Shown: piece by piece, positions 1 to 8,265 of the stretch
Position numbering within the stretch: position 1 is the first letter of the stretch
Layout: every line of letters begins with the position of its first letter
From: Bacteroidota bacterium
GTDB taxonomy: Bacteria > Bacteroidota > Bacteroidia > Chitinophagales > BACL12
DNA: 13,305 bases
Reading direction: 5' to 3'
Assembly: GCA_016718035.1 (NCBI GenBank)
Contig: JADKEK010000019.1
Coordinates: forward strand, 1-13,305
Notes under the pieces: generated by a model
What the model was told of the DNA's origin: nothing
Seen by the model: the letters and a program-made list of their open reading frames with translations, nothing else
Database searches by the model: none
Made by a program: the position numbers and the translations under genes

Positions 1-71
1 CGTAAAAATAGGTAAAGTTTCACTTAAATGTGTGATTAAACATCGCTAACAGGTCATAAAAGAGTAAGAAA

Positions 72-1089
72 TTGGAAATCAAACATCAAATATCACTAAA
101 AACGTTCAACACCTTTGGCATAAATGTTCAGGCGGACAACTTTGTCGCAATAGGCTCTTTTGATGATTTGAACCAAGCATTTGAACATCAGTTGTTTGCG
201 CATAAGTGCCTTATTTTGGGAGGTGGCAGCAACGTTTTATTTACTGGTGATTTTGCAGGTACTATTTTTAAGAACAACTTAAAAGGCATATCAATATTGG
301 AACAAGATGACGCTACGGTGCTTATTAAGGCAGCTTCAGGTGAAATATGGCATGACTTAGTGATGTATTGCGTACAAAATAATTTTGCCGGAGTAGAAAA
401 TTTATCATTAATACCAGGCACAGTTGGTGCAGCACCCATGCAAAATATTGGTGCTTATGGGGTTGAGTTAATTGACGTTTTTGAGTCGTTAAGTGCGTTT
501 GATGTTATTGAAGGAACCAACCGAATTTTTACAAAAGAGGAATGTGATTTTGGATATAGAAGTAGCGTATTCAAAACAATTTATAAGGACAGATACTTTA
601 TAACAGATGTCACTTTGCGTTTGAGTAAATCTCCGGTACTCAATATAAGTTATGGTGCAATTAAAGATGTTTTGGCGGAGAAAAATATTATACATCCAAC
701 AATAAAGGCTATTAGTGATGCCGTAATAGCCATCAGAAAAAAGTAAATTACCTGACCCTAATATTTTAGGTAATGCGGGTAGTTTTTTCAAAAACCCTGA
801 AATTCCGGAATCATTTTATCTGCAATTAAAAACTACATTTCCGGAAATGCCCGGGTATCCTACAGCAGTTGGTTTCACCAAGGTTCCGGCCGGTTGGTTA
901 ATTGAACAATGTGGGTGGAAAGGCAAGCAGGTTGGCAATACTGGAGCTCACAAAAATCAGGCTTTGGTTTTAGTAAACTATGGCAATGCAACTGGTGCAG
1001 AAATAATGCAACACGCGTTTACCATTCAGCAAAGTGTGCAAGAGAAATTTGGCATTACCATAGTACCCGAAGTGAATTTAATTAGCTAA
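72..1089 (+). CDS. murB: UDP-N-acetylmuramate dehydrogenase MurB (one frameshift)
   Basis: Cytoplasmic flavoenzyme that reduces UDP-GlcNAc-enolpyruvate to UDP-N-acetylmuramate with NADPH, an early step of peptidoglycan synthesis. The N-terminal FAD-binding part shows KTFNTFGI, LGGGSNVLF and IPGTVGAAPMQNIGAYG. FGYRSSVFK carries the arginine equivalent to E. coli Arg159. NAGSFFKNP (about 771-797) carries the proton-donor serine, and PEVNLIS at the end carries the active-site glutamate. The order and about 338 reconstructed residues match type I MurB. The frame breaks in the A6 run at 737-742: removing one A joins AIRK to SKLPDPNILGNAG without loss. The start is TTG at 72, because no in-frame ATG lies upstream and MEIKHQISLKTFNTFG aligns with the family start; a miscalled ATG is possible. 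It stands alone, with no neighbouring cell wall gene in view. Confidence 0.93.
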
Positions 1090-1205
1090 TTGGTTAGTTA
1101 GCAAATTAGCTAATGTGGGGCCGCTAAAGTGGAGGGTGGATGGATGCGGTGATTAATTTTTTATTTGGGTGATTCACGAAATAATGACAACCAATGTTGC
1201 AAATT

Positions 1206-1363
1206 AAAATCTAACAATAACCCGAATACATTATAATTCAAATAAAATGATATTCAACACGTGGGTTGACGTTACGGTAACATCGCAATAAAAATCTACC
1301 AATAAACCGAATTCATTTTAATTCATATAAAATGTAAGTCAACACGTGGGTTGACGGCTACGG
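1206..1363. repeat. two-copy direct repeat of about 73 bp with hairpin core
   Basis: Copy 1 is 1206-1277 and copy 2 is 1291-1363, separated by 13 bp. The copies differ at scattered positions but share an invariant core, TCAACACGTGGGTTGACG. In copy 2 the core is flanked by perfect arms GTCAAC and GTTGAC around a six-base ACGTGG loop, so it can form a short hairpin; in copy 1 the outermost pair is lost. Both copies also keep an ATTCA..ATAAAATG stretch 5' of the core and a TACGG tail. No coding potential is seen. Confidence 0.8.
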
Positions 1364-1402
1364 AGCTACGAATTATAACCCTATCAACAAACCGGCTGTT
1401 CC

Positions 1403-1490
1403 CATTAGCACATCGGTACATTGGTACATCGGTACATTAATCAGCACATCAACACATCAGCACATTAGCACATTCCCACATCAGCACATT
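1403..1490. repeat. degenerate CACAT/GTACAT short tandem array
   Basis: Units of 10 to 12 bases such as AGCACATCA, AGCACATTA and GGTACATTG run in tandem with small variations. The array is bordered at 1390-1402 by AACCGGCTGTTCC. The same array type with the same border, on the opposite strand, occurs at 12227-12278. The units are too short and too alike for a CRISPR array. Confidence 0.75.
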
Positions 1491-1492
1491 AA

Positions 1493-2352
1493 TCAACCTT
1501 TCCTCAACATCTCCATCATATCCCACAATTTAACAGGCACCTTGTCGAGCATATTAAATTCACCTGCGCCTTTAATCCATTCGCCACCATCTATTACAAC
1601 AACCTCGCCGGTAATGTATGCGGCGTAGTCTGAAATTAAATAGGCAGCAAGATTTGCCAATTCTGATGTTCGCCAACGCGGCCAATAGCATTGCGTTTAG
1701 CAATGTCAAAATCATCTTTCATATCCGGTGGCATAAGTCTGCTCCAGGCTCCTTCTGTTGAAACGGACCCGGCGCAATAGCATTTAGGCGAATACCATAT
1801 TTGCCCCATTCAACTGCTAAACTTCGCGTAAGTGCCAATACACCTGCTTTACCACAAGCGCTGGGAACAACATAACCACTGCCTGTCCATGCGTAGGTAG
1901 TCACTATGCTCAATACATTGGCAGGGATTTTATTTGCAATCCAGTATTTTCCAAAAGCTAAGGTGCAGTTGTAACTGCCTTTTAAAACAATATCTACAAC
2001 GGTGTCAAACGCGCGGTGACTCAATCTTTCGGTAGGGAGATGAAGTTGCCGGCTGCATTATTCAACAGGATATCTACTTGTCCGAATTTAGAAATTGTTG
2101 CTTGCAGCATATTTTCAACCTGTTCATATATCCGCACATCGCAGGCCACTGCAAAACAATTTCCGTTTGTTGCAGCGCTTAATTCGGCAGCTGTTTTTTC
2201 AATAACATCCAGTTTTTCTGGAGGTGATCACCACATTGGCGCCCAAGGTTAAAAAATATTGGCTCATACTTCTGCCCAAACCCGTTCCTCCGCCCGTTAC
2301 TACAATTGTTTTTCCTTTCAGGCTGTCGCTTTAACATCGATTGATTATACAT
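1493..2352 (-). CDS. SDR-family 2,4-dienoyl-CoA reductase-like oxidoreductase (several frameshifts)
   Basis: NAD(P)H-dependent short-chain dehydrogenase/reductase with a Rossmann fold, most like DECR-type 2,4-dienoyl-CoA reductases that help degrade unsaturated fatty acids. The reconstructed protein begins near MLK..LKGKTIVVTGGGTGLGRSM (cofactor-binding TGxxxGxG type), continues with NNAAGNF, then TTYAWTGSGYVVPSACGKAG, which carries the Tyr, Ser and Lys positions typical of DECR enzymes, then AVEWGKYGIRLNAIAPGPF and finally TGEVVVIDGGEWIKGAG. The frame breaks about six times, by single bases: near 2325, 2225 (extra A), 2028 (missing C), 1757 (missing C) and 1660 (missing G). The start is ATG at 2352 or, within the same frame, 2337. 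It is divergent from an acyl-CoA thioesterase, which fits a role in acyl-CoA metabolism. The exact substrate is inferred. Confidence 0.85.
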
Positions 2353-2472
2353 GGTATTTTTTTTAAAAAAAGTATTAAATTGGGCTAATACCGGTTTGGT
2401 AAAATTTACTGCTTTTGTAAATTCCGTTGATACTAACATGTAAAACCTTTTCTTCATCTTTGTAAAAAAAGA

Positions 2473-2913
2473 ATGGAAGCTGCATCAATTAAAGTAAGGG
2501 GATTTCATTTGTGATATGTTTGGACATGTGAATAATGCCCGCTATCTCGAATTTTTGGAAGAAGCCCGTTGGGAATGGTTAAACAGAATAACCACTTTCG
2601 ATTTTTTGAAAAACACCATATGAGTTTTGTAGTGGTTAATATAAATATTAATTATAAACGACCTTCAGTGCTAAACGATGAATTAATGATTAGTGTTACA
2701 CTGAAAAACATAGGTAATAAAAGTGCTGCTGTTAATCAGGTAATCACACGAAAGTCCGATTTAAAAGTAGTAGCTGATGCTGATGTTACTTTTGCAATGG
2801 TAGACAACAACACAGGTAAAGCAATTGAACTTAATGATGAAATAAAAAAAATATTAGGGGTTATACCGGTCTACAAGAAACTGCTTCTGATTATGGTGTA
2901 TTTATTGCATTAA
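2473..2913 (+). CDS. hotdog-fold acyl-CoA thioesterase, 4HBT/YbgC type (frameshifts)
   Basis: Probable cytoplasmic acyl-CoA thioesterase. The N-terminus reads MEAASIKVRGFH, then after a one-base slip near 2509 DMFGHVNNARYLEFLEEARW, which is the 4HBT active-site motif with its catalytic Asp and the following GHVNNA turn. A second slip in the T6 run at 2602-2607 (one T missing) restores FDFFEKHHMSFVVVN and the beta-rich remainder YKRPSVLNDELMISVTL..ITRKSD..VADADVTFAMVD. The reconstructed length, about 140 residues, fits the family. The end is uncertain: the 2913 stop follows a non-family-like tail, while the next frame stays open from about 2863 to the TAG at 2979. A CATCTTTG sequence at 2455-2462 resembles a -7 box but would give a very short leader. 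It is divergent from the DECR-like reductase. Confidence 0.8.
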
Positions 2914-3049
2914 ATAAAATCGGCACCCAAACAAATATTTTAATAACTAGTATCAGGAAAAATTATTTTCAGCATTAGTTATACCTGAAATAGCAATTAA
3001 CCATACCATTATTTGTTAAGATTAACATCATAAAACTGCTAATTATGAA

Positions 3050-4326
3050 TTACCATTTTAGCTGACCCAAGGCATTTTCTAAACTTGCTATACTGCCATT
3101 AACATCATCCATGCTGCAAGTTCCAACGCTCAAGCGGAACCAAGGGCTCTCTTTGTCGCTGCCAAATGCATAAAATGGCACAAGTGCAATATGTGCATCG
3201 TTTAGCAGGTATGCTGCAACATCTGCCATCGAATTAATATTATTGCCATCAGGTTTAATGGCACCGCGTAAATCACATTTTACCGTTAAATAAATTGCAG
3301 ATTGTGGTGCAATACAATCAACATGATAACCTTTGTTTTTTAATGATTGTATACCTTGATAAAATCCTTCTAAGCGATTTTGAATTTGTTGTTTGTATTC
3401 CGTCAAAAAACGATTAATTGCTGCGTCATCCATTAAATATTTTGCCGCAGCAACCTGCTCGCTTTTGGTGCCCAGGCTCCTATATGGCTTAAAATACTCT
3501 TCATTTTATCAATGATGTATTTAGGTCCAAAACTCCAACCTACACGTACACCTGTTGCAGAAAATGCTTTACTTAAACCATCAATATAAATTACATAATC
3601 ACGTAATTCAGGGCGTAATGAAACAGGGTCATAATGATGCGTTTCACCAAAGGTTAAAGTCCAGTATAATTGGTCGTATAAAATGTATAATGGTTTTTGG
3701 TCAGGACTTCTTCTTTTATTTTCTGCTACTACTAAATCGCATATTTCAGCTAACGCAGATTTTGAAAATGCAGTTCCTGTTGGATTTAATGGCGAACATA
3801 AAGCTATTAAAGTTGCCCCTCCTGAATATGTGGTGCAATTTCAGCCGCAGTTGGCATAAAAATTATTTTCAGGTTGAGTTTCAACTTCTATTTTTCGCAA
3901 AAACTTAAATGTGTGTAATGATTATTGTTCCAACTTGGTACCGGATAAATTACTTTATCACCTTTATCTAACAGCGTAATATAGGTAGCATAAATTAATG
4001 GTCGTCCTCCACCTGCAATCAAAAATTCATCGGTGTCGTATTTTAATCCGTTGTGACTGCCAACAAAATGTTGTGCAGCTTTCCTCAACGATTCAATACC
4101 ATTTGCTGCAAGGTAGTTGGTTTCATTATTTTTATAGGCATTAATAATTTCCTGTTCCAGTTCTTGTGGGATAGGAAATATTTTTGGAGTCAAAATCGCC
4201 AATCGTCAGATTGTAAATTTTTCGCCGCGTTTCATGCGTTCGTTAACTTCACCGGCAAGTTTGATGATTTCTGAGCCTATTAGATTTTCTGCCATTGCAG
4301 AAACCTTGAGTTTTGCGATTAGCCAT
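3050..4326 (-). CDS. class I pyridoxal-phosphate aminotransferase (several frameshifts)
   Basis: Fold-type I PLP-dependent aminotransferase, aspartate-aminotransferase-like, that transfers amino groups between an amino acid and 2-oxoglutarate or a similar keto acid. Reconstructed reading: MAENLIGSEIIKLAGEVNER, LTIGDFDSKIFPIPQELEQE, ETNYLAANGIESLRKA, AGGGRPLIYATYITLLDKGD, YPVPSWNNNHYTH, CSPLNPTGTAFS (the NPTG motif), YDQLYWTLTFG, then DGLSKAFSATGVRVGW with the PLP-binding lysine encoded at 3568-3570, and a small domain ending LENALGQLKW. It is about 415 residues, as expected. Frame breaks lie near 4217, 4190, 3895, 3855, 3825 and 3462, mostly one base missing or gained in A or T runs. The start may be ATG 4326 (needs one indel) or ATG 4295 (in frame with AENLIGSE). 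The amino acid specificity cannot be read from the sequence. Confidence 0.9.
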
Positions 4327-4505
4327 AGTTTGTCCTTCACCCATAGCTGCAAAATAATACAATTTTTTTAACGTTTTCAGCCTCCGACTGCCATTTTATT
4401 TGAGGGTTTTTGCCCTGTTTTTAAGGTAAAATGCCACCAATCAACGGTTACCCCTGTGGAGATTTTGTTAAAAACGTTTTGGGAGCCCTTCACTTCTATT
4501 GCCAT
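4327..4505 (-). CDS. possible small unrecognised ORF upstream of the aminotransferase
   Basis: On the minus strand an ATG at 4505, just after an in-frame TAA, opens MAIEVKGSQNVFNKIS, then VDWWHFTLKTG. A one-base slip near 4410 would continue as NPQIKWQSEAENVKKIVLF and on through AAMGEGQTMA to the aminotransferase start. That would give about 58 residues ending at, or fused to, the start of the next gene. I recognise no family. It could be a genuine small gene translationally coupled to the aminotransferase, the leader of a longer N-terminus, or chance. Read without correction it stops at a TGA near 4380. Confidence 0.3.
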
Positions 4506-4576
4506 GTATGCTTATACACCCTGCCTGAGGCGGCTTGGAGATATCCGTATAAATTTTAGTAAATTTGAATAGTGTT

Positions 4577-5146
4577 ATGAAAACAGCCTTCATATATTGC
4601 CTATTTTTAGTATTAATTCAACCTGCTTATGCGCAAGTTCAACCGGAGTTAAGATATGGTTTTGGCGGTGCTGTTCATATTGAAGCCATGGAAGAATTAT
4701 CCATTTATAATGGCTTATTATTTAACCCTAAAATAGTATTTCCACTTTTTGCAAATCATGCTGTTTCATTGGGCGGAACATTTACAGCTTGCCTTAATAA
4801 AAATGAAACCTATAATAATAATTTAACCTTAAACTTTCCGGTTTTGGTGGATTATAATTATGGATTAGGTTCGTCTTTAACTACTACAAAACCGTATGGT
4901 ATATTTGTCAGCTTGGGATATCAAAGTGTTATTTATGGGTTGAATACCATTACTTCTGGATATGTATATAATGCAGGTTTCAGATTTATCAATTTTACGC
5001 CCGATAAACCTGTAACCACCCATAAATTTCAAATTGAAAAAGAGGCATTTATGCGCCTTTACTTCCCTGATGATAATATACCCAATCAAATTATTGCATT
5101 CGGGTTACAATTGAATTTTCCTTTATTGGAAGTTAAACAATTGTAA
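4577..5146 (+). CDS. exported probable outer membrane beta-barrel protein
   Basis: An intact gene of 189 residues. MKTAFIYCLFLVLIQPAYAQ is a clear Sec signal peptide ending in a signal peptidase I type A-Y-A site. The mature part has alternating hydrophobic and aromatic strands (for example GIFVSLGYQSVIYGL and YNAGFRFINF) and ends with the strand-like IIAFGLQLNFPL. This is the usual look of a small Bacteroidota outer membrane barrel, although no named family is recognised. The ATG at 4577 is chosen over an upstream TTG at 4565 because the signal peptide starts there. TAAATTTG at 4560-4567 matches a -7 box but sits so close that it would imply an almost leaderless transcript. The last 14 bases overlap the end of selD on the other strand. 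There are no frameshifts. Confidence 0.75.
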   Translation: MKTAFIYCLFLVLIQPAYAQVQPELRYGFGGAVHIEAMEELSIYNGLLFNPKIVFPLFANHAVSLGGTFTACLNKNETYNNNLTLNFPVLVDYNYGLGSSLTTTKPYGIFVSLGYQSVIYGLNTITSGYVYNAGFRFINFTPDKPVTTHKFQIEKEAFMRLYFPDDNIPNQIIAFGLQLNFPLLEVKQL

Positions 5147-6209
5147 TTAAACTTTCCTGTTTTTCGACAAGCGTTCCAAAAGCAACGACATCCAGCCCAT
5201 TATTTTTACAGAATATGGTAAAATCTATTACGTGATCTGGTTGAACTGCAACTAATAAACCACCACTTGTTTGTGGGTCGCATAAAATGGCTTTTTTGTA
5301 ATCATCCAATCCGGCTATCTTATGACCATAGCTCGCATAATTCCGATTAGTTCCGCCCGGTATTGATTTTTGATCGAGGTAATAATTTAAAATTGTTTTA
5401 TCGATGGTTGGGACTAAATCGAATATTACTTCAGCGCTGACATCACTGCCTTCGCACATTTCGGTTAAGTGACCCATTAATCCGAAACCGGTTACGTCGG
5501 TCATGGCTTCAATATAATCCAGTTCACCAAACGCAGCGCCAATTTTATTTAATGTCATCATGCTGTTTGGTGCTATGTCGGCATGTTCGTCTTTTAATAT
5601 ATTTTTCTTTTGTGCAGTTGTTAAAATACCGACACCTAAGTTTTTGGTGAGAAATAATTTACAACCAGCAGAAGCGCCTGCATTTTTTTTCAATTTATTT
5701 AAATCTACCAATCCGCTTACAGCTAAACCAAATACCGGTTCAGGGCAATCAATGCTATGTCCACCTGCTAATGGAATCCCCGCTTCTGCGCAAGCCTGAC
5801 GCGCACCATCTAATACCATTCCTGCATATTCAGGAGCAATTTTATCGATAGGCCAACCTAAAATGGCAATCGCCATAATAGGCTTTCCACCCATGGCATA
5901 CACATCGCTGATGGCATTTACACTGGCAATTTTGCCAAACTTAATAGGGTCGTCCACAATTGGCATAAAAAAGTCGGTGGTGGAAACTAGTCCGGTGCCA
6001 TTACCCAAATCGTAAACTGCAGCATCGTCTTTTGTTTCGTTGCCGACAATTAATTGCGGAAATAAATTTTGTTTACCTGCAGATTTTAAAATTTCATCTA
6101 AAATCTTAGGCGATATTTTACAGCCGCAACCGGCACCGTGCGAATATTGAGTGAGTTTGATTGGTTCCTTAATTACATTGTTTCGCTTTAAATACAATGA
6201 TACAAACAA
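5133..6209 (-). CDS. selD: selenide, water dikinase (selenophosphate synthetase) SelD
   Basis: Makes selenophosphate from selenide and ATP, the activated selenium donor for 2-selenouridine in tRNA and for selenocysteine. The gene is intact at 358 residues. IKLTQYSHGAGCGCKIS near residues 17-33 aligns with the E. coli active-site segment; Cys28 and Lys31 correspond to E. coli Cys17 and Lys20, so this is a cysteine form, not a selenoprotein. DVYAMGGKPIMAIAILG, AGGHSIDCPEPVFGLAVSG, DVTGFGLMGHLTEM and CDPQTSGGLLVAV are standard AIRS/PurM-fold family blocks that bind ATP and metal. The N-terminus is about 11 residues longer than in E. coli. Its partner mnmH lies about 1 kb upstream in the same orientation, separated by a gene on the other strand. 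No selA or selB is visible, so the local context points to tRNA selenation. Confidence 0.97.
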   Translation of the reverse strand: MFVSLYLKRNNVIKEPIKLTQYSHGAGCGCKISPKILDEILKSAGKQNLFPQLIVGNETKDDAAVYDLGNGTGLVSTTDFFMPIVDDPIKFGKIASVNAISDVYAMGGKPIMAIAILGWPIDKIAPEYAGMVLDGARQACAEAGIPLAGGHSIDCPEPVFGLAVSGLVDLNKLKKNAGASAGCKLFLTKNLGVGILTTAQKKNILKDEHADIAPNSMMTLNKIGAAFGELDYIEAMTDVTGFGLMGHLTEMCEGSDVSAEVIFDLVPTIDKTILNYYLDQKSIPGGTNRNYASYGHKIAGLDDYKKAILCDPQTSGGLLVAVQPDHVIDFTIFCKNNGLDVVAFGTLVEKQESLITIV

Positions 6210-6316
6210 TAATTAATATTTAAAACTGACTGTGCCGACCAAATAATCACTGTCCTAGTTTTTTTTATTGCCAAATAATGACAGAAAATAATATTTATTT
6301 ATTAATTTTAACCTTT

Positions 6317-7137
6317 ATGAGAACGGTGTATCCCTATCAATTGGCTCTATTTTGTTTTTTGGCTGCAATCGTATCTAACACAAATGCGCAGGTGGTTATT
6401 TGTGGGGATACAACCAATGAAAATTATATTTCATTTGAAGATACAATTCTAATTTCAAATTATACCTATGATTCAAAATATGATTTAACCGGTGACTGGA
6501 TTTATATTTTGATGTAGAAAGCTATACAACTGGTATGGTTCCATCAACAACTGTAAATACTAATTTTACAGTTTATGTGGACAATCCTAATATTGAAATA
6601 ATGATGAATTTGGAAGACTATCCTTATAGTGAAAGTATCTTTATTAATGGTTTTAAAGAAGGGGAAACTGTTAATTATGAAACAGACACAACTATTTGGA
6701 AGCACCGTTCGTTTTGTTATTTACTCTCAATTTACTACGGATACGGCGGTGTTGGTGGAGGAGGAGGTGATTAGGGTTATTACACAGAAAGATATATGGG
6801 ATTTAGACTTTTAGGAGATTCAGACACTACATATGGATGGTTTAAACTCGGCAGAGATTACTACCACAGTAAACTTTACGTCCTTGCCTACAGTGGGTTG
6901 GAGGGGTTTGATTTTAATATTATCCCTTGGGTTTTTGAGAAGGATAATGGAATTAAATTTTTTCCTAACCCGGCCAAAAATGAGATTATGCCTGTTGTTT
7001 CTTTCCCTGGACATTTTTCTATTTTCAATTACAATGGGGTGTTAATTTTTGAATCTACATATAAGCAAAATGAGTTAATTGCACTGCCGTCAAATATCAA
7101 TGATGGGTTGTATTTAATCCAATTTTTTAGGAGATAA
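6317..7137 (+). CDS. secreted protein with type IX secretion C-terminal sorting domain (interrupted)
   Basis: The start ATG at 6317 gives MRTVYPYQLALFCFLAAIVS followed by NTNAQ, a Sec signal peptide. An in-frame ATG at 6278 would add 13 residues. The C-terminus from about 6950 reads IKFFPNPAKNEI, then FSIFNYNGVLIFES and NDGLYLIQFF: a type A T9SS sorting domain (Por_Secre_tail), so the product is predicted to cross the outer membrane and be released or anchored. The middle region is Asp-, Tyr- and Gly-rich, with a GYGGVGGGGGD stretch and YMGFRLLGDSDTTYGWFKL; its function is unknown. The frame slips near 6505 (one base missing), and a TAG at 6772-6774 interrupts the frame just after the glycine run while the same frame continues unchanged. 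The TAG may be a substitution or two compensating indels, as in mnmH nearby. It sits between selD and mnmH but on the other strand. Confidence 0.8.
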
Positions 7138-7148
7138 TAACGAATCAG

Positions 7149-7199
7149 AATCCGATTATATAATTATTGATCAGGATAATTGATGAACCAAATCGGATT
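7149..7199. terminator. bidirectional stem-loop between convergent genes
   Basis: AATCCGATT (7149-7157) and AATCGGATT (7191-7199) form a perfect 9-bp stem. The 33-base loop holds a second pairing of AATTAT with ATAATT. The hairpin lies exactly between the T9SS-protein stop (7137) and the reconstructed mnmH stop (7201). It is followed by TTTT on the plus strand, with AAAA mirrored for the minus strand. The position suggests a shared terminator; the stem is rather AT-rich. Confidence 0.5.
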
Positions 7200-7200
7200 T

Positions 7201-8220
7201 TCAATTAAATAAGTCGGCTATCAACATTTTGGCATTTTCCCACGGCTCAATTTTTGCATGTCCATCTGTTTGACTTGAGCAGGATTTCTTTTCTCAGTCC
7301 AAAATTGTAGGTTTATCGTAATATACCAGAACAATCTCTGTTGCCTTTTTAAATCACCTGCTTCATAGGCCTCAATGCTGCTTGCATGCTGACCGCCCAA
7401 TTTCTTAGTTATTCGCTTAACCGATTCTATAACACCTTCATGATCGAAATTTCCATAGGTGGTCACTAAATAATTTATTCTTTCTTCAATTGGAAAATCG
7501 CAATAAATTACTTGTGCATTGCGCATTTGTTCCCCAAAGGTTTCGGGATAAAAAACTTTACCAATTAAATGACTTTCGTCTTCAATCCAAATGCGTTTTG
7601 TTGGAGTCTAATTGTTGGATTTTTCAAATAACAAATTTTCAAAATATTCACTACTGGGTTGTGGGTCTTCGCCTAATTGTCCGAATGCACTGCCTTTGTG
7701 GTTAGCCAGTTTTTCAAGGTCGATAATTTGTTCACCTTGTTGTTGTAAAGCTTGCAAAATGGCAGTTTTAGCACTACCTGTTTTTCCGCCTAACACAATT
7801 AAATGCAAAGGGTTGGCAAACGATTGTTGCACAGCATTTCGGTAAACTTTATATCCACCAGTAATAGTAAGGGTGGGAATGCTGGCAAAATTAAATAGGG
7901 TAGCCATGCTTTTACTGCATGCCACCTCTCCAGCAGTGCATAGTAATGTACCTGCCTGGTGTTCATGTAAAATGCGTTTTCCTTCAGCAACAAACTCAGC
8001 CATTTTAGGCCCCACTAACTCGAGACCTTGAGTAATGGCCTTTTCGCGACCTTCATGTTTATAGGTAGTGCCTACCATTGCGCGTTCAGCATCGTTGAAT
8101 AATGGTATGTTGATGGCACCCGGAATATGCGCCAATTGATATTCCTTTGGCGAACACATCCACTATCGGGGGTATTTGTTCGGGATGATAAAACTCCTTT
8201 ATCGAAATTTCTTTAGACAA
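7201..8220 (-). CDS. mnmH: tRNA 2-selenouridine synthase MnmH/SelU (several frameshifts)
   Basis: Converts 2-thiouridine at wobble position 34 of the Lys, Glu and Gln tRNAs to 2-selenouridine with selenophosphate from SelD. The N-terminal rhodanese domain reads SPKEYQLAHIPGAINIPLFN, EREKAI-like GREKAITQGLELVGPKMAEF, and CWRGGM encoded at 7918-7935; its Cys codon (7933-7935) is the essential rhodanese cysteine. The C-terminal P-loop domain has GGKTGSAKT (7764-7790) and LANHKGSAFGQLG, both hallmarks of SelU. Frame breaks lie near 8154, on both sides of CWRGGM, around 7610 (an apparent TAG explained by one missing T and one extra A, giving NNLDSNKRIWIEDES), and near 7250. Correcting the last gives PWENAKMLIADLFN and a stop at 7201 rather than 7221. 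The start is TTG at 8220, directly after an in-frame TGA. A TAACTTTA box on the minus strand at 8238-8245 could be its promoter. Confidence 0.93.
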
Positions 8221-8225
8221 TCAAT

Positions 8226-8233
8226 TAGCTTTG
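8226..8233 (+). promoter_or_regulatory. -7 box of Bacteroidota sigma-A promoter
   Basis: TAGCTTTG matches the TAnnTTTG consensus exactly. It lies 32 bases upstream of the ATG at 8266, in the 45-bp gap between the divergent mnmH and tlpA-like genes, so transcription would start about 25 bases before the start codon. No clean TTTG -33 element is seen at the usual spacing. Confidence 0.45.
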
Positions 8234-8265
8234 TTGTAAAGTTAGCAATCTTAAACACTTAGTAG

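Larger units (their letters stand above)
1090..1492. other. repeat-rich intergenic region
   Basis: No gene is visible between the murB stop and the reductase stop on the other strand. The region holds two copies of the 10-bp palindrome ATTAGCTAAT (1081-1090, overlapping the murB stop, and 1105-1114), a GCCGCT..AGTGGA element (1120-1158) that recurs at 12326-12360, a 73-bp tandem duplication (1206-1363), and a CACAT-rich array (1403-1490). Stops occur in all frames. It could hold 3' ends of both convergent transcripts. Confidence 0.7.

Noticed and set aside
72..1089. murB as a pseudogene
   Set aside because: A single extra A in an A6 run is the only defect and all catalytic residues are kept. 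Consensus error is more likely.
1403..1490. Short-period array considered as a CRISPR
   Set aside because: Units are only 10-12 bases, spacers are absent and no cas genes are near.
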